From the NCBI RefSeq assembly GCF_030270585.1, contig NZ_BSYI01000015.1, positions 1 through 64,000 of the forward strand: a DNA stretch of 64,000 nucleotides. The letters run 5' to 3'. Below the pieces are notes generated by a model. It saw only the letters and a program-made list of their open reading frames with translations. It was not told where the DNA came from and ran no database searches. This DNA comes from Paralimibaculum aggregatum. GTDB taxonomy: Bacteria > Pseudomonadota > Alphaproteobacteria > Rhodobacterales > Rhodobacteraceae. Numbering within the stretch: position 1 is the first letter of the stretch; every line of letters starts with the position of its first letter. Below, piece after piece: positions 15,540 through 23,826 of the stretch. Position numbers and translations under genes: made by a program.

Positions 15540-16600
15540 CCGGGGCCGGACAGGGGACGCCAACTTGCCCCTTCAGAAGATCGAGGGCAGCGCCAGCGGC
15601 TCGGTGCAAAGCGCCCGTGCCCGGCGGTGGCGCGCCGCCACCGGGTGCCGCCGTGATCGCTGACGGTGAACCGCGCCAGGGCCTCGATACCGCTCTCCGG
15701 CGGCTCTCCGGCGGCTCGCTGGCGGCGGCGGTGCAACCGGCCGCGATCAGGCTCAGGCCTTCGGGCGCACCGGAGCCGGGGGACCGAGGCTGGGGCCCAT
15801 CACCTCCGGCTCCCTCCGCCCACGCGCACCGGGGCTGAGCCGGCGCCGCCGAGACGCCCCTCTCGGAAGATCGAGGGCTGGGCCGGCGCCTCGGTGCAGG
15901 GCGCCCATGCCCGGCGGTGGCGCGCCGCCAATGGGGAGGCGCCGTAATCGCTGTCGGTGAATGGCGCGAGGATCTTGATCCCGCTCTCCGGCGGCTCGCC
16001 GGAGGTGGCGGTGGAACCGGCGGCGATCAGGCCCCCGCCCGCGTGCGCACCTGGGCCGGGGGACCGAGGCTGGGGGCGATCACCTCCGCCCCCCCGCCCG
16101 CGCGCATCGGAGGCGGGCCGGGGCCGCCGAGGCGCCCCTCTCGGAAGATCGGGGGCGGCGCGGGCGCCTCGATGCAGAGCGCCCTGCCCGGCGGTGGCGC
16201 ACCGCCACCGGGTGCCGCCGTGATCACTGTCGGTGAACGGCGCCAGGATCTCGATCCCGCGGTCCGGCGGCTCGCCGGAGGTGGCGGTGGAACCGGCTGC
16301 GATCAGGCCCCTGCCCGCGTGCGCACCGGGTCCGGGGCAGGCGTGGGAGCAGGGGCAGATGCGTGGGCGCGATCTGAACGCCTGCGCCCGATCCCCGCGC
16401 GCACCGGGTGCGGGCCGGGGCCGCCGACGTGCCGCTCTCAGAAGATCGAGGGCGGCGCCGGGGCCTCGGTGCAGAGCGCCCGTGCCCAGCGGTAGCGTGC
16501 CGCCACCGGGGTGCCGCCGTGATCGCTGTCGGTGAACAGCGCGAGGATCTCGATCCCGCTGTCCGGCGGCGCGCCGAAGGCGGCGGTGAAGTCGGCCACG
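15540..16600 (-). repeat. Tandem array of four DUF3047 gene tails
   Basis: The last roughly 160 bases of the DUF3047 gene (from its stop at 16438) recur three more times downstream, beginning at about 16141, 15863 and 15573. The periods are 297, 278 and 290 bases, and each tail is joined by a similar GC-rich linker. All copies can encode the core EPP(D/E)xGI(E/K)xLAxFT(D/V)SD on the minus strand. The stop triplet TCA (plus-strand view) is kept in the copies at 16438 and 15573 but is TCG at 16141 and 15863. Copies carry substitutions and a one-base indel, so they are old or diversifying, not assembly duplicates. No transposase is present. A short GGGTGGCGGTGTCC tandem repeat also lies at about 15413-15440. 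Confidence 0.8.
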
Positions 16601-17220
16601 ATGTTGCGCCGCTCGGTCACCCAGCCCTGCGCCCCGCCCGGCCCGCTGCGCACCACGACGCTGCGCAGCACGCCGGGGAAATAGGGGCTGTCGATCACCG
16701 CATCCACCGGGTTGGCGGCGGTCGCCCAGACATAGCGCAGCGTCGGCACCGGGTCCGGATTGGCGAAGACGCCGGGGTCGCCGAAGGCGAGGATCAGCGA
16801 GGCGGCGACATCCTCGGTGGCCTTGACCGCGAGATCGGCCTCCTCCGGCAGGCGCTCGACCCGCCAGGACCACTCGACCACCGGGCAGGTCTCCGGGTCG
16901 ATCTCGACGCGGCGGGCGATGCCGGCGGAGGCGCCCTCGGCGGCGGCGCGGATCACCACCTCGCCGTCCTCGGCGACGAGGCCCCAGTCGGACACGCCCC
17001 AGATGGTGAAGCGGCGCCAGGGCTCGACCACCGCATCGCCCGCCTCGAACAGCGGCACGGCGATCTCCGGCGCGGCGCCGGCGGCCTCCGGCCCGGGCGC
17101 GGTGCGCGGCGCCATGGCGCAGCCGGCGGCGAGCAGGCAGGCGGCGGCCGGCAGGAGGCGGCGGCGCCGGCGATGACGGCGGTTGTCGTGGTCAATGTGG
17201 TGGTGCGCGTGGCGGGGCAT
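16438..17220 (-). CDS. DUF3047 family lipoprotein
   Basis: 260 residues. The N-terminus has a His/Arg-rich basic region, a hydrophobic stretch and a lipobox LLAAGC (Cys about residue 34), so it is probably a lipoprotein facing the periplasm. The body (about 55-260) matches DUF3047: FEAGDAVVEPWRRFTIWG, VVEWSWRVERLP, DVAASLILAFGD, RYVWATAANP and the closing IEILALFTDSDHGGT. Function of the family is unknown. Its 3' end is the parent (or one member) of the tail array downstream. The CACCACATTGACCACGACAAC-like lead encodes an unusual HAHHHIDHD run. Confidence 0.85.
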   Translation of the reverse strand: MPRHAHHHIDHDNRRHRRRRRLLPAAACLLAAGCAMAPRTAPGPEAAGAAPEIAVPLFEAGDAVVEPWRRFTIWGVSDWGLVAEDGEVVIRAAAEGASAGIARRVEIDPETCPVVEWSWRVERLPEEADLAVKATEDVAASLILAFGDPGVFANPDPVPTLRYVWATAANPVDAVIDSPYFPGVLRSVVVRSGPGGAQGWVTERRNIVADFTAAFGAPPDSGIEILALFTDSDHGGTPVAARYRWARALCTEAPAPPSIF

Positions 17221-17322
17221 CCGGTCCTCCCGTCATTGGCAGGTCGGGATGCTGTCTAGCCGAATGCCGGCGGCGCGGGCAGCCCGGAAATCGCCGCAGG
17301 CGGCGATGCGGGGCGCAGCAGA

Positions 17323-17350
17323 AAGGGCCGGGCGTTGCCACCCGGCCCTT
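17323..17350 (-). terminator. Terminator of the GMC oxidoreductase operon
   Basis: A perfect 10-base stem, AAGGGCCGGG (17323-17332) with CCCGGCCCTT (17341-17350) and an 8-base loop. On the minus strand it is followed by TCTGC with a TTT at the end of the stem. It lies 24 bases after the GMC stop codon. Confidence 0.7.
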
Positions 17351-17373
17351 CCCTGAAGCGCGCGGCCGTGCCC

Positions 17374-18945
17374 TCAGATTTCGCCGCGCGCCATCATCCC
17401 GGCCATGGTCTCGGCCTGGCGGATCGCCAGCGCCACGATGGTCAGCGTCGGGTTCTCCGACGCGCCGGTGGTGAACTGCGAGCCGTCGGAGACGAAGAGG
17501 TTCGGAATGTCGTGGCTCTGCCCGAAGCGGTTGACCACGCCGTCGCCCGGCTTCTCGGACATCCGGTTGGTGCCGAGGTTGTGGGTCGAGGGATAGGGCG
17601 GGGTCGGCATCGTGCGCGTCGCCCCCACCGCGTCGTAGACCGCGGCGCCCTGGGCATAGGCATGGGCGCGCATCGCGACATCGTTGGGGTGGTCGGTGAA
17701 GTGCACGTCCGGCACCGGCATGCCGTACTGGTCCTTGATCTCGCCATGCAGCGTGACGCGGTTGCTCTCCTGCGGCATGTCCTCGCCGACCAGCCACATG
17801 CCGGCCATGTTCTCGTAGCCGTCCATCGCGCTGGAGAACTCGCGCCCCCAGGCACCGGGGTCGAGGAAGGCCGCCATGAACGGCACGCCGATCGAGAGCG
17901 TCTCCATCTCGTAGCCGCCGACGAAGCCGCGGGCCGGGTCGTTCCGCGACTCGTCCGAGATGATGCCGGCCATGGTGGTGCCGCGCCACATCCGCACCGG
18001 CTCGGGGAAGATCGCGTAGACCGAGCCGGTCATGTGCCGCATGTAGTTGCGCCCGACCTGGCCCGAGCTGTTGGCGAGCCCGTCCGGGAACATCGCGGAG
18101 GCCGAGTTGAGCAGCAGCCGCGGGCTCTCGATCGAGTTGCCGGCCACCGCGACGACGCGCGCCGCCTGGCGGTGCTGGTTGCCCTCCTTGTCGGCATAGA
18201 CCACGCCGGTGACGCGGCCGTCCTCGCCATGCTCGATCTTCAGCACATGGGCGTGCTCGCGGACCTCGAGATTGCCGGTCGCCTCGCCCTTCGGGATCTC
18301 GGTATAGGCGGTCGACCATTTCGCGCCGAACTTGCAGCCCTGGAAGCAGAAGCCGGTCTGCTGGCAGGCCGGGCGGCCGTCGCGCTCGACCGAGTTGATG
18401 CCCATCCGGCCGGTATGGACCTGGGTGTAGCCGAGCTTCTTGGCGCCCGCCTCGAACACCTTGTAGTTGTTGTTGCCGGGCAGCCCCGGGCGCCCGCCGG
18501 TGCGGGTGACGCCGATCTTCTCCTCGGCCTTGGCATACCAGGGGTCCATCTCGTCGGCGGTGATCGGCCAGTCGAGCAGGTTGGCGCCCTCGATGTCGCC
18601 ATACTCGGTGCGCACGCGCCACTCGTGCTCCTGGAAGCGCAGCGAGGCGCCGGCCCAGTGCACCGTGGAGCCGCCCACCGCCTTGACGATCCAGGCCGGC
18701 AGGTTCGGGAAGTCGCGGCTCACCCGCCAGTCGCCGGAGGTGGTGCGCATGTCGAGCCAGGCGAGCTGTCCGAAGCTCTCCCACTCGTCGTTGATGTAGT
18801 CGTTCGGCAGGTGCCGTCCGCCGGCCTCCAGCGCGACGACAGAGATGCCTTTCTGCGCCAGCTCGTTGGCGAGCGTGCCGCCGCCCGCGCCGGTGCCGAT
18901 GATGACGACGACGCTGTCGTCGGAGAGGTCAAAAGGTGCAGCCAT
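17374..18945 (-). CDS. GMC-family FAD-dependent oxidoreductase (gluconate 2-dehydrogenase flavoprotein-like)
   Basis: 523 residues. FAD-binding GTGAGGGTLANELA (about residues 17-30), the second FAD segment VGGSTVHWAGAS (about 89), a Cys pair region TGFCFQGCKFGA (about 198), and the C-terminal GMC_oxred_C block with THNLGTNRM and VSDGSQFTTGASENPTLT (active His/Asn region). It oxidises an alcohol or sugar, passing electrons to a partner rather than to oxygen. The gene starts 15 bases after the Tat-exported small subunit, which fits the membrane/periplasmic gluconate-dehydrogenase type that normally also uses a cytochrome c; none is encoded here. Substrate is not determinable. Confidence 0.92.
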   Translation of the reverse strand: MAAPFDLSDDSVVVIIGTGAGGGTLANELAQKGISVVALEAGGRHLPNDYINDEWESFGQLAWLDMRTTSGDWRVSRDFPNLPAWIVKAVGGSTVHWAGASLRFQEHEWRVRTEYGDIEGANLLDWPITADEMDPWYAKAEEKIGVTRTGGRPGLPGNNNYKVFEAGAKKLGYTQVHTGRMGINSVERDGRPACQQTGFCFQGCKFGAKWSTAYTEIPKGEATGNLEVREHAHVLKIEHGEDGRVTGVVYADKEGNQHRQAARVVAVAGNSIESPRLLLNSASAMFPDGLANSSGQVGRNYMRHMTGSVYAIFPEPVRMWRGTTMAGIISDESRNDPARGFVGGYEMETLSIGVPFMAAFLDPGAWGREFSSAMDGYENMAGMWLVGEDMPQESNRVTLHGEIKDQYGMPVPDVHFTDHPNDVAMRAHAYAQGAAVYDAVGATRTMPTPPYPSTHNLGTNRMSEKPGDGVVNRFGQSHDIPNLFVSDGSQFTTGASENPTLTIVALAIRQAETMAGMMARGEI

Positions 18946-18960
18946 TGGTCGATCCTCCCC

Positions 18961-19500
18961 TCAGAGCCACGCGATGTCGTCGAAGCCGCGCTCGAGATAG
19001 CCGCCGTATTCGGCGCTCGAGCCCTCGTATCCGAAGACCGGCCAGACATCCTTCTGGTTGTAGAGGCCGACAACCAGCCCGCCGCGGATGGTCTGGAAGA
19101 AGCCGCCATCCTCGATCGCGCGCAGCAGCGCCACGCGGTCGATCTCCCAGCCGGTGCCGAGATAGCTGCCATGGCCGGCCTCGGCCGCCGCGGCATCGAG
19201 CCCGGCGACGCCGTCCTCGATCATCTTCGCGAAGTCCGGATCGCCGGCCGCCTTCTCGTCATGCGCCTTCACCGCCAACGCGTAGTGCCGGTCGGCGATG
19301 CGGTCATGCGGGTAGATGTCCCGCGACATCTGGATCAGCGTTGCCATGGTCGCGGGCTGGAGCGCCTTGGTCTCCATCGCCCAGGCCTCGGTCGCACTCG
19401 CCACGAAGCCACCGCCGACCACCATCGCGGCCCCCGCCGCGACGCCGGACGAGAGAAGCTCGCGACGGGTCATCGCCCGCACGGCTCGTGTCTCTGTCAT
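18961..19500 (-). CDS. Tat-exported gluconate 2-dehydrogenase subunit 3-like protein
   Basis: 179 residues. The ATG at 19500 has AAGGGAGAG upstream. A Tat signal TRRELLSSG (about residues 11-19) is followed by AAGAAMVVGGG and a probable cleavage after ATEAWAM. The mature part (METKALQPATMATLIQMSRDIYPHD, KMIEDGVAGLD, FFQTIRGGLVVGLYN) resembles the small gamma subunit that escorts a GMC flavoprotein through the Tat system. It therefore implies a periplasmic site for the GMC enzyme, which itself lacks a signal peptide. It is in the operon glyoxalase, isomerase-like, Tat subunit, GMC. Confidence 0.87.
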   Translation of the reverse strand: MTETRAVRAMTRRELLSSGVAAGAAMVVGGGFVASATEAWAMETKALQPATMATLIQMSRDIYPHDRIADRHYALAVKAHDEKAAGDPDFAKMIEDGVAGLDAAAAEAGHGSYLGTGWEIDRVALLRAIEDGGFFQTIRGGLVVGLYNQKDVWPVFGYEGSSAEYGGYLERGFDDIAWL

Positions 19501-19555
19501 CGTTTTCTCTCCCTTAGAGACTTGCCCCCGGATCATCGCCCGGGTGGTTTCCGTT

Positions 19556-19578
19556 CCGGGCCGGCTGGGCCGGCCCGG
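19556..19578 (-). other. Intercistronic 10-bp perfect hairpin
   Basis: CCGGGCCGGC (19556-19565), loop TGG, GCCGGCCCGG (19569-19578), between the isomerase-like gene and the Tat subunit gene. There is no T tract. It may stabilise or process mRNA, or partly terminate transcription, giving different levels of the two halves of the operon. Confidence 0.5.
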
Positions 19579-19589
19579 CCGTCAGCGGC

Positions 19590-19901
19590 TCACTCCAGCC
19601 GCGCCTTCACGTCTGCCGCGAAATCCTCGTAGCGGCGCAGCGCCTTGACCTCGACCTGCACGTGCTGGCCGTGGCGTTTCATGATCGGCAGGTCGAACAG
19701 CACCTGGTCGAGCGTGTCCGGCCCGTCGACATCGACCACGGCGAAGACCCGGCGCTCGCCGACCACCTTCCAGAGATCGACGACCGCGCCCGCGGCCTTG
19801 GCGCCGAGCGCCGCATCGGCCTCCTCGGCCCAGATCCGGAACAGGTCCTGCTGGCTCTGGCCGGCGGCGTATTCCACGGTGAATGCGAGATGATAGAGCA
19901 T
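19590..19901 (-). CDS. Muconolactone delta-isomerase-like (MIase family) protein
   Basis: 103 residues, about the size of the catechol-pathway muconolactone isomerase (roughly 90-100). A ferredoxin-like dimeric alpha+beta barrel is suggested by the opening LYHLAFTVEYA, the middle VVDLWKVVGERRVFAVVDVD and the LPIMKRHGQHVQVEVKALRRY ending, where the family keeps the P(L/I)..H segment. No other beta-ketoadipate gene is near, so the true substrate is probably different. It is located between a glyoxalase and the GMC enzyme subunits. Confidence 0.78.
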   Translation of the reverse strand: MLYHLAFTVEYAAGQSQQDLFRIWAEEADAALGAKAAGAVVDLWKVVGERRVFAVVDVDGPDTLDQVLFDLPIMKRHGQHVQVEVKALRRYEDFAADVKARLE

Positions 19902-19914
19902 GGCGGCCCCTCCC

Positions 19915-20310
19915 CTACTGGTAGCGACCGGCGCGCTGCAGCACCTCGATCTCGTAGCCGTCCGGGTCCTTCACGAAGAAGAACTTGGCGATCACCTCGC
20001 CGGCAGGGGCGAATTCCACCAGCTTGCGCGGCTCGAAGCCGGCCTCGGTGAAGCGCTTGTGCTCGGCCTCGAGATCGTCGACGGCAAAGGCCATGTGCCC
20101 GTAGCCATTGCCGAGGTCGTAGGCGTCGGCCTGACCCTTGTTGACGGTCAGCTCGAGCTCGAAATCGTTCTCGGGGTTGCGCAGATAGACCAGCGTGAAG
20201 TTCGGAAAGTCCAGCCGGTCGGCGACCTTCAGCCCGAAGGCCCGGTCGTAGAAGTCGAGCGAGCGCGCTTCGTCGAGCACGCGGATCATCATGTGGATAG
20301 CCTTGGCCAA
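19915..20310 (-). CDS. gloA: Glyoxalase I-like VOC protein (lactoylglutathione lyase)
   Basis: 131 residues, like E. coli GloA. Metal ligands appear intact in the order His (AIHMMIRV, residue 6), Glu (FELELTVN, about 57), His (GYGHMAFAV, about 75) and Glu (YEIEVLQ, about 123). Role: isomerises the methylglyoxal-glutathione hemithioacetal to S-lactoylglutathione. VOC proteins are versatile, so a dedicated role with the downstream dehydrogenase is possible. First gene of the four-gene operon; 13 bases separate it from the next gene. Confidence 0.88.
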   Translation of the reverse strand: MAKAIHMMIRVLDEARSLDFYDRAFGLKVADRLDFPNFTLVYLRNPENDFELELTVNKGQADAYDLGNGYGHMAFAVDDLEAEHKRFTEAGFEPRKLVEFAPAGEVIAKFFFVKDPDGYEIEVLQRAGRYQ

Positions 20311-20385
20311 AGCTGACGCTCCCGGTTTTGCCTCATCCTGCGGTCAGGCTAGCGCCGGGCATCCGCGCGTGGTGGTATCCGGGTA

Positions 20386-20676
20386 CTACGCCGCCTCCCG
20401 TGCGCGGGCGACCTCGCCGCCGCGGTCGAGATGGATCAGGCAGGCGCAGCGCAGCAGCGAGGTGAAGTTGCGGGTCTCGCCGCGCAGCTCGATCACCTCG
20501 TCATGCAGCTTGGCGATGAACTGCGGCACCGTCACGCCCTCGCGCGCGGCGATGTCGTCGAGCACCCGCCAGAAGGCGGCCTCGAGGCGGATCGAGGTGG
20601 AATAGCCGTTGAGCCGCATCGAGCGGGTCTCGGAGGCGTAGTTGTCCGGGTCCTGCCCGGCAAAGATCTGGCACAT
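20386..20676 (-). CDS. Ribbon-helix-helix domain protein (RHH_4)
   Basis: 96 residues; the ATG at 20676 has AAGGGAAGGA upstream. The opening MCQIFAGQDP and the core SMRLNGYSTSIRLEAAFWRVLDDIAAREG are the hallmarks of the alphaproteobacterial RHH_4 family, a beta strand followed by two helices that dimerise and bind DNA. It probably acts as a transcriptional regulator of unknown targets. It is divergent from the acetamidase-like gene, across 194 bases that could hold its operator. Confidence 0.87.
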   Translation of the reverse strand: MCQIFAGQDPDNYASETRSMRLNGYSTSIRLEAAFWRVLDDIAAREGVTVPQFIAKLHDEVIELRGETRNFTSLLRCACLIHLDRGGEVARAREAA

Positions 20677-20870
20677 GGCGTTCGTCCTTCCCTTGCGTGT
20701 CGCGCCCATTCTGTCGAGGCACCCGCGATCTTCCGATCATAGGCCCCGTTGGCGGCGGATCACAATCCGAACCGCGCCCGCCGCGCCGCGATGCCGGCGG
20801 TTTCGCCCGGGCGCAGCCGGTTGCGCGGGGTTGCGGCGCCATGTTCTCCTGCCACGCGGAAGGAGGCGCC

Positions 20871-21806
20871 ATGCGCTGCAATCACACGATCCATTCGGGC
20901 CGGCACCATCTCGGCTGGGACCGGTCGATCGCGCCGGTGCTGACGGTGCGCCCCGGCGAGACGGTGGCGCTCGGCACGGTGGACGCGTCCGGCGGGCAGC
21001 TCGGCCCCGGCGCCGGGCTGGCCGATCTGGCGGCGATGGACCCGGGCAGGGTCAACCCGGTGACCGGGCCGATCTTCGTCGAGGGCGCCGAGCCGGGCGA
21101 TGCGCTGACCCTGCGGTTCCGCGAGTTCACCCCCTCGGGCTGGGGCTGGACGGCCAACATCCCCGGCTTCGGCCTGCTCGCCGAGCAGTTTCCCGAGCCG
21201 GCGCTGCATCTCTGGTCCTATGACGCCGGCGGCACGGCGCCGATGCTCTACGGCCCCGGCGCGCGGGTGCCGCTGCGCCCCTTCGTCGGCACCGTGGGGC
21301 TGGCGCCGGCGGCGGCGGGGCCGCATTCGGTGATCCCGCCGCGCCGGGTCGGCGGCAATCTCGACATCCGCGACATGACCGCCGGCACCCTGCTGCACCT
21401 GCCGGTCGAGGTGCCCGGCGCGCTGCTCTCGCTCGGCGACACCCATGCCGCGCAGGGCGACGGCGAGGTCTGCGGCACCGCGGTGGAGAGCCCGATGGAG
21501 GTGGCGGTGGAGATCGGCCTCGCGAAGGGCGCGGGCCTCGCCTTCCCGCGCTTCGAGACGCCGCCGTCGTCCCCCGGCCCCGGCGATGCCGGCGCCTTCG
21601 CCACCACCGGGGTCGGGCCGGACCTGATGCAGGCGGCGCGCGACGCGGTCTCGGCGATGATCGACTGGCTCGCCGGGCGCACCGGCATGGCGCCGGTGGA
21701 GGCCTACATGCTGTGCAGCGTCTGCGGCGACCTGCGCATCAGCGAGATCGTCGACGCGCCCAACTGGGTGGTCTCGTTCTACTTCCCGAGGGCGGTGCTG
21801 GACTGA
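20871..21806 (+). CDS. Acetamidase/formamidase family protein
   Basis: 311 residues. The start is fixed by AAGGAGG (20860-20866) 4 bases upstream of the ATG at 20871. Family landmarks: a first strand HHLGWDRSIAPVLTV, the substrate-side NPVTGPIFVEGAEPGD, the metal/active-site region GGNLDIRDMTAG, GDTHAAQGDGEVCGTAVE and the late CSVCGDLRISE. It hydrolyses short amides such as formamide or acetamide to ammonia plus the acid. Next to it on the other strand is the ProW-type permease, so the amide function may not be linked to the transporter. Confidence 0.93.
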   Translation: MRCNHTIHSGRHHLGWDRSIAPVLTVRPGETVALGTVDASGGQLGPGAGLADLAAMDPGRVNPVTGPIFVEGAEPGDALTLRFREFTPSGWGWTANIPGFGLLAEQFPEPALHLWSYDAGGTAPMLYGPGARVPLRPFVGTVGLAPAAAGPHSVIPPRRVGGNLDIRDMTAGTLLHLPVEVPGALLSLGDTHAAQGDGEVCGTAVESPMEVAVEIGLAKGAGLAFPRFETPPSSPGPGDAGAFATTGVGPDLMQAARDAVSAMIDWLAGRTGMAPVEAYMLCSVCGDLRISEIVDAPNWVVSFYFPRAVLD

Positions 21807-21855
21807 GGCCGCCCCCGGTCCGCCCCACCAGTCCGCCCCCGGGTCCGCCGCCCCG

Positions 21856-23826
21856 TCAGCCGAGCCCCAGCGCGCGCCGGCGCTTCGCCGCCCAGGTGTT
21901 GGCCAGATGGTCCACCATCAGCCCGATGAAGGCGACGCAGAGCCCGAGCACCAGCCCCTTTCCGACATCGTTGGACGACAGCGCCCGCATCATCTCCTGG
22001 CCGAGATCCTGGGTGCCGATGAAGGCCGCGATGATCACCATGAAGAGCGAGAACATCACCGTCTGGTTCAGCCCCACCATCATGTGCGGCAGCGCCATCG
22101 GCAGTTCCAGCGACCAGAGCCGCTGGCGCCGCGTGCCGCCGGACATGTCGACCGCCTCCTTGAGCGCCGGCGGCACCCCGAGCAGCCCCTCGATGGTGTA
22201 GCGGATCACCGGCACCGCGCCGTAGATCACCACCGCGCCGATCGCCGCGACATCGTTGACCCCGAACAGCATGATCACCGGGATCAGGTAGATGAAGCTC
22301 GGGAAGGTCTGGAAGGTGTCGCAGATCAGCAGCATGCGCCGGGCGCTGCGCTCGCTGCGCGCCATCCAGATGCCGAGCGGCAGGCCGATCGCCACCGCCA
22401 GCGCCACCGCGACGCTGACCATGTAGGCGGTGATCATCGCCCGGTCCCACCAGCCCGAGACCGCGACGAAGAGCACGAAGCCGGCGCAGACCGCCGCCGA
22501 ACGCGCGCCCCCGACATTCCAGCCGATGCCGGCCACCAGCGCCAGCACCGCGGTCCAGGGCGCGGCGAGATAGGCATCGCGCAGCGGGATCAGGATGTGG
22601 ATCAGCAGCCAGCCGCGCAGCGCGTTGGTATAGGGATAGGCCTCCACCGCCAGCCAGTCGACGATCGGGTCCCAGAGGAAGGCGGTCGAGGCCGCCTTGC
22701 GCCGCGGGATCTCCGCCACCCAGTCGTGCAGCCCGCTCGCCGCCGCCACCGCCGCCATCAGCCCGAGCCAGACCAGCAGCAGCCGGTTGCGCTTCCACCA
22801 GGGCGTGCCGCGCTCGTGATGCACCGGCTGCAGCTCGGCCCAGGCGCGCGACAGCCGGTCGAGCATCACCGCGATCAGCACCACCGAGATGCCGATCTCC
22901 ACCGCCTTGCCGATCTTCAGCCCCTGGAGATACTGCAGGAGCTTGTAGCCGAGCCCCGGCGCGCCGATGAAGCTGGCGATCACCACCATGGCGAGGCACT
23001 GCATGATCACCTGGTTGACGCCGACCAGCATCTCCGCCCGCGCCGTCGGCACCCGCACATAACGCATCAGCTGCCAGCGCGTGGCGCCGGACATCTTGCC
23101 CGACTCGACGACCTCCGGCGCGACCCGGCGCAGCCCCAGCACGGTCAGCCGGATCATCGGCGGGGTGGCGAAGATCACGGTGGCGATGGCGCCGGCATGG
23201 TCGCCCACCCCGAAGAACACCACCACCGGGATCAGATAGGCGAAATGCGGCAGCGACTGCGCGATGTTGAGCAGCGGCATCAGCATCGCCTCGACCCAGG
23301 GCCGGCGCCAGGCGGCCCAGCCGAGCAGGAAGCCGAGCACCACCGAGAGCGGCGCCGCCACCGCGATCAGCGCCAGCGTCTCCATCCCCCATTGCCACTG
23401 CCCGAACACCGCGAGCCAGGTGAAGGTGCCGCCGGCCAGCGCGCCGAGCTTCCAGTCCTTCAGCCCGTAGCCGAGCATGAAGCCCGAGATCGCCATGGCG
23501 GCCCAGGGGATCTGCGGCAGGCCGAGCCCGCCGCGCCCGCCGGCCAGCAGGTTGTCGGTGATGTCGAGCAGCCCCGCCACCAGGTCGGCGAAGGCCCGGG
23601 TCAGCACGGTGAGGCCGAGATCCTCGTGCACGAAGGCGAAGGTGACGTTGATCCAGTCCGCCATCGGCAGCACCATCCAGTCCGGCGGGCGCATCGCCGC
23701 GGCGGGCAGCGCCGCCGCGGTGACGATCAGCGTCAGCGCCAGGCAGAACAGCGCGAAGGCGATCGGCCGGGCCGGCAGCGGCAGGCCGCCGGGGCGGGCC
23801 GGCGCGGTGTCCGGCGCCGCGGTCAC
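21856..23826 (-). CDS. proW: Glycine betaine/proline ABC transporter permease, two fused domains
   Basis: 656 residues, about twice the usual ProW length. Two internally homologous permease halves are visible. The first ends GATRWQLMRYVRVPTA...NQVIMQCLAMVVIASFIGAPGLG (residues about 250-320) and the second GGTRRQRLWSLELPMA...NQTVMFSLFMVIIAAFIGTQDLG (about 560-630). Each carries the EAA-type cytoplasmic loop that docks with the ATPase. Such fused dimers can make a complete membrane channel from one chain. The GTG start at 23826 overlaps the stop of the ATPase gene (GTGA), so expression is coupled. Substrate (betaine, choline or similar) is inferred from the neighbours. Confidence 0.92.
   Translation of the reverse strand: MTAAPDTAPARPGGLPLPARPIAFALFCLALTLIVTAAALPAAAMRPPDWMVLPMADWINVTFAFVHEDLGLTVLTRAFADLVAGLLDITDNLLAGGRGGLGLPQIPWAAMAISGFMLGYGLKDWKLGALAGGTFTWLAVFGQWQWGMETLALIAVAAPLSVVLGFLLGWAAWRRPWVEAMLMPLLNIAQSLPHFAYLIPVVVFFGVGDHAGAIATVIFATPPMIRLTVLGLRRVAPEVVESGKMSGATRWQLMRYVRVPTARAEMLVGVNQVIMQCLAMVVIASFIGAPGLGYKLLQYLQGLKIGKAVEIGISVVLIAVMLDRLSRAWAELQPVHHERGTPWWKRNRLLLVWLGLMAAVAAASGLHDWVAEIPRRKAASTAFLWDPIVDWLAVEAYPYTNALRGWLLIHILIPLRDAYLAAPWTAVLALVAGIGWNVGGARSAAVCAGFVLFVAVSGWWDRAMITAYMVSVAVALAVAIGLPLGIWMARSERSARRMLLICDTFQTFPSFIYLIPVIMLFGVNDVAAIGAVVIYGAVPVIRYTIEGLLGVPPALKEAVDMSGGTRRQRLWSLELPMALPHMMVGLNQTVMFSLFMVIIAAFIGTQDLGQEMMRALSSNDVGKGLVLGLCVAFIGLMVDHLANTWAAKRRRALGLG

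Noticed and set aside
15800-16873. Minus-strand frame crossing tail copies
   Set aside because: Runs through the repeat array in a different phase from the DUF3047 gene and lacks a proper start; used only to see the repeated peptide.
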